DNA of 5,155 nt. Origin: an uncultured Bacteroidota bacterium. Lineage in GTDB: Bacteria > Bacteroidota > Bacteroidia > Bacteroidales > SZUA-534. The stretch lies in contig CALBPW010000396.1 of assembly GCA_937899145.1 (NCBI GenBank), positions 1 to 5,155 of the forward strand. The letters run 5' to 3'. The notes below the pieces were generated by a model, which was not told the origin of the DNA, made no database searches, and saw only the letters and a program-made list of their open reading frames with translations. Within the stretch, counting starts at the first letter, position 1. The number at the start of each line of letters is the position of its first letter. The translations under genes and the position numbers were made by a program. Of the stretch, positions 1 to 4,335 are shown piece after piece.

Positions 1-680
1 ACGTATTGGCGCTTTTTGTTAAGCAAACGCCCGACGACAACAATCAACCCGAATTTCCGTTTATCTGCCTGCTGGTGTCAGGCGGCAACTCGCAACTGAT
101 AATCGTTCGCAGCCCACTCGATATGGAGGTTGTTGGCACCACCATCGACGATGCCGCTGGCGAGGCTTTCGACAAATGCGGAAAAGTGATGGAACTGCCC
201 TATCCAAGCGGACCAATCATCGACCGATTAGCAAAAGAGGGTAATCCGGAGTCCATCAGTTTTGCAAAACCACGAACCGACGGTTACAACTACAGCTTTA
301 GCGGACTGAAAACCAGCTTTTTATACCATATCCGAGATGAGATGAGACTAAATCCAAACTACGTGAAAGAAAATCTGAACGACCTTTGCGCATCACTGCA
401 AAACACTGTCATTGAGATACTTATGCAAAAACTTCGCAAACTTGTGAAAGACACTGGCATACGGCAAGTTGGCGTGGCCGGCGGAGTGTCGGCCAATTCA
501 GGGTTGCGGCAGGCTCTGCTCGACTATGGCGAACACGAAGGATTGAAAATTTTTATTCCGAAGATTTCGTTCACCACCGACAATGCCGCAATGATTGCCA
601 TCACAGGCTATTACAAGTATCAAGCAGGACTTTTCACAACACACGATGTGGCGCCAATGGCAAGAATGGATATTAAGTAA
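1..680 (+). CDS. tsaD: tRNA N6-threonylcarbamoyladenosine (t6A) transferase TsaD, C-terminal part
   Basis: TsaD transfers the threonylcarbamoyl group from threonylcarbamoyl-AMP to A37 of ANN-decoding tRNAs, working in the cytoplasm with TsaB and TsaE after TsaC makes the intermediate. The frame is open from base 3 and the gene began before the window. About 225 residues are visible against a usual 335-345, so roughly 110 N-terminal residues are missing. The first two bases (ac) plus an unseen base would make the second His of the metal-binding HxxxH motif, directly followed by VLALF. Visible motifs are SGGNSQ (visible residues ~26-31), TIDDAAGEAFDK, YSFSGLKTSF, VAGGVSAN and TTDNAAMIA with the conserved metal-ligand Asp at visible residue 193. 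SGGNSQ instead of SGGHTQ is, as I recall, normal in Bacteroidales and is not a defect. The TTG at base 6 is an internal codon. The TAA stop is followed by a 272-bp spacer, so no operon partner is obvious. Confidence 0.96.
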   Translation, partial: VLALFVKQTPDDNNQPEFPFICLLVSGGNSQLIIVRSPLDMEVVGTTIDDAAGEAFDKCGKVMELPYPSGPIIDRLAKEGNPESISFAKPRTDGYNYSFSGLKTSFLYHIRDEMRLNPNYVKENLNDLCASLQNTVIEILMQKLRKLVKDTGIRQVGVAGGVSANSGLRQALLDYGEHEGLKIFIPKISFTTDNAAMIAITGYYKYQAGLFTTHDVAPMARMDIK

Positions 681-753
681 TGGACAATGAATAGAGAACT
701 ATCGGGCTGTTTTTCCGACTCTGCATTAAACTGACATTAATTAAAATTGTCGG

Positions 754-818
754 ACCGGTGTACCGATAGCTATCGGGACGTATAACCGGTGAATTGACAG
801 ATTTGCAGCTAACCGGTT
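754..818. repeat. Three ACCGGT sites bracketing a palindrome
   Basis: ACCGGT occurs at 754-759, 785-790 and 812-817, the last inside the 8-bp palindrome AACCGGTT (811-818). Start-to-start distances are 31 and 27 bp. The first two copies flank the CCGATAGCTATCGG palindrome, and since ACCGGT is self-complementary they could pair to close a larger nested hairpin (754-790). This could be an operator-like cluster or a degenerate intergenic repeat; the sequence does not decide between them. Confidence 0.4.
760..779. repeat. Intergenic palindrome, copy 1 (CCGATAGCTATCGG)
   Basis: A perfect 14-bp palindrome occupies 763-776. It extends to an imperfect 20-bp dyad (760-779) with one A/G mismatch and outer GT/AC pairs. 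The same core recurs as a longer perfect palindrome at 2838-2855, and a half-site CTATCGGG lies at 699-706. There is no T-tract after it, so it is not a standard intrinsic terminator. My recollection is that this CCCGATAGCTATCGGG-type palindrome is a common intergenic word in several Bacteroidota genomes; I cannot check that here. Confidence 0.7.
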
Positions 819-850
819 TAAGCCGGAAATATTAAGCAATATGATTTCTA

Positions 851-930
851 AACTTTAAACATTTTTACGACTACAGACATCAGAACAAAGCGTCAACAAT
901 TAAACTTGCTAAACATGTTCAACTTTAAAC
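851..930. repeat. AACTTTAAAC word, two direct copies in the uppP leader
   Basis: The 10-mer AACTTTAAAC occurs exactly at 851-860 and 921-930, with a further related CTTTAAACA near 937-945. Its exact reverse complement is at 2764-2773 in the spacer after cysE. The second copy ends 22 bp before the uppP start codon. In an AT-rich leader some repetition is expected by chance, but exact 10-mers in two different spacers and both orientations suggest a short intergenic repeat family or a binding site. Confidence 0.4.
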
Positions 931-952
931 TTTACTCTTTAAACAATACATT

Positions 953-1798
953 ATGAGCATTTTCGAATCAATCATCATTGCAATAGTTGAAGGACTGACA
1001 GAATTTTTGCCAGTGTCGTCAACAGGACACATGATAATAACCCAAGGCATTTTGGGAGTTGAAAGCGACGATTTTGTCAAAGCCTTCACAGTGATAATCC
1101 AATTTGGCGCAATTCTTTCGGTTGTCTGTCTTTATTGGAAACGATTTTTCCGCCTCAATACTGGGCCGGCACCCGACGGCGCATCGGCATTACAACAATT
1201 TCTGCATAAATTTGATTTCTATTGGAAACTGCTTATCGCCTTTATTCCAGCCGCCGTTTTCGGACTTCTTTTCAGCGACAAAATCGACGAAATGCTTGAA
1301 AGTGTAACTGTTGTGGCCACCATGTTGGTAATTGGCGGCATCTTTATGCTCTTTTGCGATCGCATATTTGATAAAGGCAGCGACGACACCAAACTAACCG
1401 AACGCCGCGCCTTGCACATCGGTTTGTTTCAGTGCATTGCAATGATTCCGGGCGTATCGCGCTCAATGGCAACCATTGTAGGCGGTATGGCTCAAAAACT
1501 GACACGGAAAAATGCGGCCGAATTTTCGTTCTTCCTTGCCGTGCCTACTATGTGCGCTGCATCGGGCTACAAACTATTAAAACTGACACTCACTCCCGAA
1601 GGGCTGCAACTGCTTGTCAACAATTTAGGCGTGCTGATAATCGGCAACGTGGTAGCGTTTACTGTGGCACTACTTGCAATGAAGTGGTTTGTCGCCTTCC
1701 TGACAAAATACGGATTCAAAGTTTTCGGCATCTACCGCATAATAGCAGGTGGCGTGATTCTGATACTAATGGCTTGCGGAGTTTCGTTGAGTGTTTAG
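953..1798 (+). CDS. uppP: Undecaprenyl-diphosphate phosphatase (UppP/BacA family)
   Basis: This integral membrane enzyme hydrolyses undecaprenyl diphosphate to undecaprenyl phosphate, renewing the lipid carrier for peptidoglycan and surface polysaccharides. Overproduction of the family gives bacitracin resistance. At 281 aa it is within about 10-15 residues of the usual family length. The N-terminal signature VEGLTEFLPVSSTGH is complete, with the ExxxE pair at Glu13/Glu17 and His26. The second signature IPGVSRSMAT has its catalytic-site Arg at residue 170 (PGVSRS 166-171). Hydrophobic stretches lie near residues 48-66, 89-107, 116-135, 155-175, 188-208, 224-248 and 257-279, matching the known multi-helix fold with re-entrant segments. 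The ATG at 953 places the first signature at the expected distance and has no better alternative. In Bacteroides I recall uppP lying near truB and queA; here it lies between tsaD and cysE. cysE follows after 115 bp and may be cotranscribed. Confidence 0.97.
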   Translation: MSIFESIIIAIVEGLTEFLPVSSTGHMIITQGILGVESDDFVKAFTVIIQFGAILSVVCLYWKRFFRLNTGPAPDGASALQQFLHKFDFYWKLLIAFIPAAVFGLLFSDKIDEMLESVTVVATMLVIGGIFMLFCDRIFDKGSDDTKLTERRALHIGLFQCIAMIPGVSRSMATIVGGMAQKLTRKNAAEFSFFLAVPTMCAASGYKLLKLTLTPEGLQLLVNNLGVLIIGNVVAFTVALLAMKWFVAFLTKYGFKVFGIYRIIAGGVILILMACGVSLSV

Positions 1799-1844
1799 AA
1801 GGTTGAGGGGGGGTGAGAATACTAAATCGCGCAACACCAAACCA

Positions 1845-1883
1845 ACCGATTCGCCAAAAAATGATTCACCGATTCACCAAAAA
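1845..1883 (+). repeat. Short direct repeat in the cysE leader
   Basis: ACCGATTCGCCAAAAA (1845-1860) is repeated as ACCGATTCACCAAAAA (1868-1883), 15 of 16 identical. Inside the second unit GATTCACC is a perfect tandem 8-mer (1863-1870, 1871-1878). The word CCGATTCACC reappears at 2827-2836 directly beside the second palindrome. The 115-bp spacer otherwise contains a G7 run at 1807-1813 just after the uppP stop, and no recognisable promoter. Confidence 0.5.
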
Positions 1884-1913
1884 CTTATAACTTCACAACA
1901 TAAAACATCAAAC

Positions 1914-2738
1914 ATGAATTCACTTTTTAACCAGATAGGGCAATTCAGGAAAAACGCCGAAGGCAAAATTCCCGCACAATCGCTCAGCCATCAGCTTTTG
2001 GAGAAAACCGTACACTTGCTTTTTCCAATCCTTTGCGACGATACTCAATCAACCGAAGCCCGATACTACGATATGCGCGACCTTCTTCGGCAAACGTTAC
2101 AACAGCTATCATTCGACAAAAACAGGATTGACACTGAAATTGAACAATTTACGCAATCGCTTGAATCACTTTACGCCTTAATGATTGAAGATGCTACCGC
2201 CATCTTCAACGGCGACCCTGCAGCAAAATCAATTGAAGAAGTGGTTGTAACCTATCCCGGATTTTACGCGATAGTAGTGTATCGGCTTGCACACCAACTA
2301 TATACGCAAAACATTCCGATACTTCCGCGCCTATTTACCGAGTACGCGCACGGCAAAACAGGCATCGATATTCACCCGGCCGCCACCATAGGGCATTCTT
2401 TCTGCATCGACCACGGAACAGGCATCGTTATTGGCGAAACTACCGTCATCGGCAATAATGTTAAAGTGTATCAAGGTGTTACACTTGGCGCACTCAGCGT
2501 AAGCAAAGAAAAAGCCGGAACCAAACGACACCCGACAATTGAGGATAACGCTACCATCTACGCTGGCGCTACCATCTTGGGCGGAAAAACCATCGTTGGA
2601 CACGATTCGGTGATTGGCGGTAACGTCTGGCTTACAAAAAGCGTTGAGCCAAACACAACTGTTAGCAATCAAGATAATGTTTGCGCCAAAGGACAACAAT
2701 CATTTGACATTGTAAACGATTTTGGAGCGTTTATTTAG
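1914..2738 (+). CDS. cysE: Serine O-acetyltransferase (CysE/EpsC family)
   Basis: The enzyme makes O-acetyl-L-serine from serine and acetyl-CoA in the cytoplasm, the first committed step of cysteine synthesis. From the ATG at 1914 the protein is 274 aa, close to E. coli CysE. Residues ~1-130 are the helical N-terminal domain, ending in the conserved stretch that includes YPGFYAIVVYRLAH. Residues ~150-255 form the left-handed beta-helix of hexapeptide repeats. Visible active-site motifs are GIDIHP (Asp152, equivalent to E. coli Asp143), IDHGTGIVIGET (Asp166, His167, equivalent to the catalytic His158) and KRHP (His206, equivalent to His193). The last residues are DFGAFI; a terminal Ile is what CysE enzymes insert into the CysK active site to form the cysteine synthase complex. 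The frame stays open upstream to a GTG at 1791 overlapping uppP, but those 41 residues are polar, low in complexity and unlike any SAT N-terminus, so the ATG is preferred. Confidence 0.95.
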   Translation: MNSLFNQIGQFRKNAEGKIPAQSLSHQLLEKTVHLLFPILCDDTQSTEARYYDMRDLLRQTLQQLSFDKNRIDTEIEQFTQSLESLYALMIEDATAIFNGDPAAKSIEEVVVTYPGFYAIVVYRLAHQLYTQNIPILPRLFTEYAHGKTGIDIHPAATIGHSFCIDHGTGIVIGETTVIGNNVKVYQGVTLGALSVSKEKAGTKRHPTIEDNATIYAGATILGGKTIVGHDSVIGGNVWLTKSVEPNTTVSNQDNVCAKGQQSFDIVNDFGAFI

Positions 2739-2890
2739 ACAACGGACTACAGAACAATGTTTAGTTTAAAGTTTAACTGGTTTAAAGTCTAAAGTAACAA
2801 GTAAAGTTTAAAAGATAAACAGTTATCCGATTCACCATCCCGATAGCTATCGGGACACCAATTCAACAATCAGGCAAAAAATACAAAACC
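2739..2890. promoter_or_regulatory. Spacer between cysE and the secreted-protein gene
   Basis: This 152-bp AT-rich spacer has related TTTAAAG-type words at 2764-2777, 2780-2787 and 2803-2812; the first contains GTTTAAAGTT, the exact reverse complement of the uppP-leader word. They are followed by CCGATTCACC (2827-2836) and then the 18-bp palindrome. A promoter for the downstream gene is likely here or just before, but no TAnnTTTG box is visible. The ATG at 2891 is preceded by AAAAAATACAAAACC, an AT-rich leader without a Shine-Dalgarno sequence. Confidence 0.35.
2838..2855. repeat. Intergenic palindrome, copy 2 (TCCCGATAGCTATCGGGA)
   Basis: This is a perfect 18-bp palindrome with its centre between 2846 and 2847. 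It shares the 14-bp core CCGATAGCTATCGG with the copy at 763-776, and both copies are followed by GGGAC. It ends 35 bp before the ATG of the secreted-protein gene, where a dimeric regulator could bind or the transcript could fold. No T-tract follows. Its presence in two unrelated spacers argues for a genome-wide repeat more than a gene-specific operator. Confidence 0.75.
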
Positions 2891-3898
2891 ATGAAAATCA
2901 AACTAATAGCAGCGACATTACTAATAACCGCTTCGGCATTAGCACAGAAAAACGAAATATCATCGATGCGGTGGGGGGCAGACTTCAACATTCACATCAC
3001 CTTCAGCAACGACTCAACATCAATCCTTGATGTGCGCGGACTTTACCACTCAACATCCACAATGCCGCAAATGGCAGTTGGCTCAGAGGAAGTTACATAC
3101 TACCCCGTTACACTCGACCCCGACTTTGTTGACGCATTAAAAAGCAAGCGACTTGAGAGCTTCGGCGCCGACACAACAACAGCCCTGAAATTTTCAGACA
3201 CAACCCGCGCTAAAACCCTATGGAGCGCACTTCATGGCGAGATTGGCGGCGGATATATTCATTTTATCAACTGCCTGATTTACAGTCTCGAATCAAAAAG
3301 TCTAAATCTATATTCGCCATTCTACCGCCGTCCAAAATCGAAGTGGAAACCAAAACCGATGACCGAATCGTACCGAAGGACTTGTAAATGGGAGTATTAT
3401 TGCCCTGATAACCAAAAACTTGCACAAAAAGAGTATTATCTGAAAGAAAAAAATGGCGAACTTGGCGACATCAAACTTCTGCCAAAATCATTTATCGAAT
3501 TATTTTTAACAACTAACCAAAAACAATACGAACAGTTTGCAGCCAATGGCGAAACTAACAAAGTAGCGATAATTGATATGATGCGTTTACTGCTGAGTGC
3601 CAACTATTTAGGCATCGACCAAATAACACTAATTCAAGGCGCAGTATCAAAATCGATAATCAAATACTCGATGAACAGTTTGCCATCGGTTATCATCTTC
3701 GACGACTTTGGTGCTGCCGTTGCTATGACACTCGACCACGAAGGTTATAAAATTGACAATGTTGTATTTAGCCAGCAAGACGAACTTTCGGAAGAAGAAA
3801 TCAGCCAACGCATGCAACTTATGCAAGGTGTTATAAACCAAGTAAATAGCGTTAACAAGAAGATCTTCGAACGAAATTTGAAAAATTATTATCGGTAA
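2891..3898 (+). CDS. Secreted protein of unknown function
   Basis: I do not recognise this 335-aa protein. The start is secure: residues 1-18 are a classic Sec signal peptide with Lys2/Lys4, a hydrophobic core LIAATLLITASA and a signal peptidase I site ALA before Gln19. No Cys follows the cleavage site, so it is not a lipoprotein, and export to the periplasm or outside is expected. The mature part is polar and mixed alpha/beta with no further membrane segment. It has only three cysteines (128, 165, 171); Cys165 and Cys171 bracket KWEYY and could form a disulfide. A Lys/Arg/Tyr-rich middle (~140-190) is followed by a stretch DMMRLLLSANYLGI (~220-235) and hydrophobic strands (SVIIFDDFGAAVAMTL). 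The C-terminus is probably helical (ELSEEEISQRMQLMQGVINQ). Codon use resembles the upstream genes, so it appears resident. It may be transcribed alone, since 152 bp separate it from cysE. Confidence 0.85.
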   Translation: MKIKLIAATLLITASALAQKNEISSMRWGADFNIHITFSNDSTSILDVRGLYHSTSTMPQMAVGSEEVTYYPVTLDPDFVDALKSKRLESFGADTTTALKFSDTTRAKTLWSALHGEIGGGYIHFINCLIYSLESKSLNLYSPFYRRPKSKWKPKPMTESYRRTCKWEYYCPDNQKLAQKEYYLKEKNGELGDIKLLPKSFIELFLTTNQKQYEQFAANGETNKVAIIDMMRLLLSANYLGIDQITLIQGAVSKSIIKYSMNSLPSVIIFDDFGAAVAMTLDHEGYKIDNVVFSQQDELSEEEISQRMQLMQGVINQVNSVNKKIFERNLKNYYR

Positions 3899-3906
3899 AT
3901 TGATAT

Positions 3907-3929
3907 AAACCGCTAATGTTCAGCGTTTT
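3907..3929 (+). terminator. Weak terminator-like hairpin after the secreted-protein gene
   Basis: Eight bases after the TAA stop (3896-3898), AAA-c-CGCT (3907-3914) can pair with AGCG-TTT (3922-3928) around the 7-nt loop AATGTTC, with C3910 bulged. Only four T follow the GC part of the stem (3926-3929). The position is right for a terminator, but the stem is short and the T-tract is poor. Confidence 0.3.
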
Positions 3930-3985
3930 AAGCGCACATTTTTGAATAAAAGCGCGAAAATGCACTGTCAATTATCCCTAATCGA

Positions 3986-4120
3986 TTAAATCTGAAGAAA
4001 ACCGGATTGAAAAACGTAGGCGCGAAAAAAAGCGCCCTCGCGGTAGAGGCGAATGACGCGCATTTCGGCAATGCCATTGCGCTGGCTCTCTGCCTCTATT
4101 ATCTCCTTAATTTGTGCCAT
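3986..4120 (-). pseudogene. 44-codon ORF, probable truncated start of a longer gene
   Basis: Reading minus from the ATG at 4120-4118 to the TAA at 3988-3986 gives a 44-residue protein starting MAQIKEIIEAESQRNGIAEM and continuing RVIRLYREGAFFRAY, then VFQSGFLQI. The first 35 residues look like real protein: charged helix, then a strand-like segment, in a GC-richer stretch than its surroundings. The RLYREGxFFRAY part reminds me of a family of small Bacteroidota proteins with a motif like FYRAYEWSAWL; this is unverified memory. If so, homology stops at Tyr35 (about 4016), the last nine residues are foreign sequence, and the gene is a remnant. I see no continuation in the other two minus frames past 4016. 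It lies downstream of, and on the same strand as, the FISUMP gene. It could also be a genuine tiny protein. A candidate -7 box lies 28 bp upstream. Confidence 0.4.
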
Positions 4121-4123
4121 TGC

Positions 4124-4146
4124 ATTATTGTATTATTGTATTATTG
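4124..4146. repeat. ATTATTGT tandem repeat, nearly three units
   Basis: The 8-mer ATTATTGT is repeated almost three times without error (4124-4131, 4132-4139, 4140-4146). It lies just upstream of the minus-strand start codon at 4120. Between the candidate -7 box and the ATG, copy-number changes would alter the leader length of the small ORF. Confidence 0.6.
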
Positions 4147-4147
4147 A

Positions 4148-4155
4148 CAAATATA
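4148..4155 (-). promoter_or_regulatory. Candidate Bacteroidota -7 box (TATATTTG)
   Basis: On the minus strand this reads TATATTTG, an exact match to the Bacteroidota -7 consensus TAnnTTTG, ending 28 bp before the ATG of the 44-codon ORF. No TTTG-type -33 element is found at about 19 bp upstream, so support is partial. Confidence 0.3.
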
Positions 4156-4191
4156 ATTATCAGCAATCATTTGATAAATTATTTTTTTTTT
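4153..4191 (+). terminator. AT-rich hairpin followed by a T10 tract
   Basis: ATAATTATCA (4153-4162) can pair with TGATAAATTAT (4172-4182), leaving one bulged A and the 9-nt loop GCAATCATT. Ten T follow or overlap its end (4182-4191). This has the layout of a plus-strand intrinsic terminator and could stop transcripts running past the secreted-protein gene, 250 bp away. The stem is almost all A/T and therefore weak. It overlaps the minus-strand -7 candidate, so at most one of the two readings is likely to matter. Confidence 0.3.
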
Positions 4192-4245
4192 GAAATTCTG
4201 TTTTTGTTAACCTCCATTTTTCACTCTCTGTTCTTTTTTGAGCTA

Positions 4246-4316
4246 CCGTCATCATAGCCATAGGCCTTTGGTAGCCGCCCTTGGGGGGGGCGGCAGGCCT
4301 ACGGCTATGATGACGG
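4246..4316 (-). repeat. 71-nt two-tier inverted repeat / hairpin
   Basis: Arms 4246-4267 and 4295-4316 are 22-nt inverted repeats with one difference (4260 versus 4302). Inside, GCCGCCC (4274-4280) pairs perfectly with GGGCGGC (4288-4294) around the 7-nt loop TTGGGGG, and 4268-4273 (TTGGTA) is an asymmetric bulge. In plus-strand RNA the single difference is an A-C mismatch. In minus-strand RNA it is a G-U pair, so the outer stem is unbroken when transcribed with the FISUMP gene, 19 bp beyond its stop codon. No T-tract follows on either strand, so it is not a normal intrinsic terminator. It could be a DGR-type hairpin after a variable region, a small non-autonomous repeat, or an mRNA-stabilising 3' structure. 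It includes an 8-G run (4283-4290). Confidence 0.8.
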
Positions 4317-4335
4317 CCGCTGCGGTGGGTTGCCG

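Larger units (their letters stand above)
681..952. promoter_or_regulatory. tsaD-uppP spacer, probable uppP leader
   Basis: This AT-rich 272-bp spacer separates tsaD from uppP and probably carries the uppP promoter, but I find no full Bacteroidota -33/-7 pair. The best partial match to the -7 consensus TAnnTTTG is CAgaTTTG at 798-805, with no TTG at a suitable distance upstream. What stands out are short repeats: a CTATCGGG half-site at 699-706, the complete palindrome at 763-776, three ACCGGT sites (754, 785, 812) and two exact AACTTTAAAC words (851-860, 921-930). No Shine-Dalgarno sequence precedes the uppP ATG, which is usual in Bacteroidota. Confidence 0.35.

Noticed and set aside
798..805. 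CAGATTTG as a -7 promoter box for uppP
   Set aside because: It differs from TAnnTTTG at the first base and has no TTG element about 19 bp upstream.
1432..1806. 124-codon plus frame inside the uppP 3' half
   Set aside because: It is a shifted frame of uppP with Arg/Cys-rich composition and no independent start context; the uppP motifs are in the other frame.
1791..1913. GTG at 1791 as the start of cysE, overlapping the uppP end
   Set aside because: The 41 extra residues are polar and low-complexity, built from a repeated leader sequence, and unlike any serine acetyltransferase N-terminus; the ATG at 1914 gives a normal 274-aa enzyme.
2331..2699. 122-codon minus frame opposite cysE
   Set aside because: It is antisense to the beta-helix coding region, whose hexapeptide motifs are unmistakable on the plus strand.
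4019..4036. GGCGC/GCGCC hairpin with poly-A loop
   Set aside because: It lies inside the coding part of the small minus ORF (GAFFRA codons) and has no T-tract, so it is probably incidental.
4246..4316. The 71-nt inverted repeat as an intrinsic terminator of the FISUMP gene
   Set aside because: On the minus strand it is followed by GTAGCTCAAAAAAG, an A-run and not a T-run; on the plus strand by GC-rich sequence.
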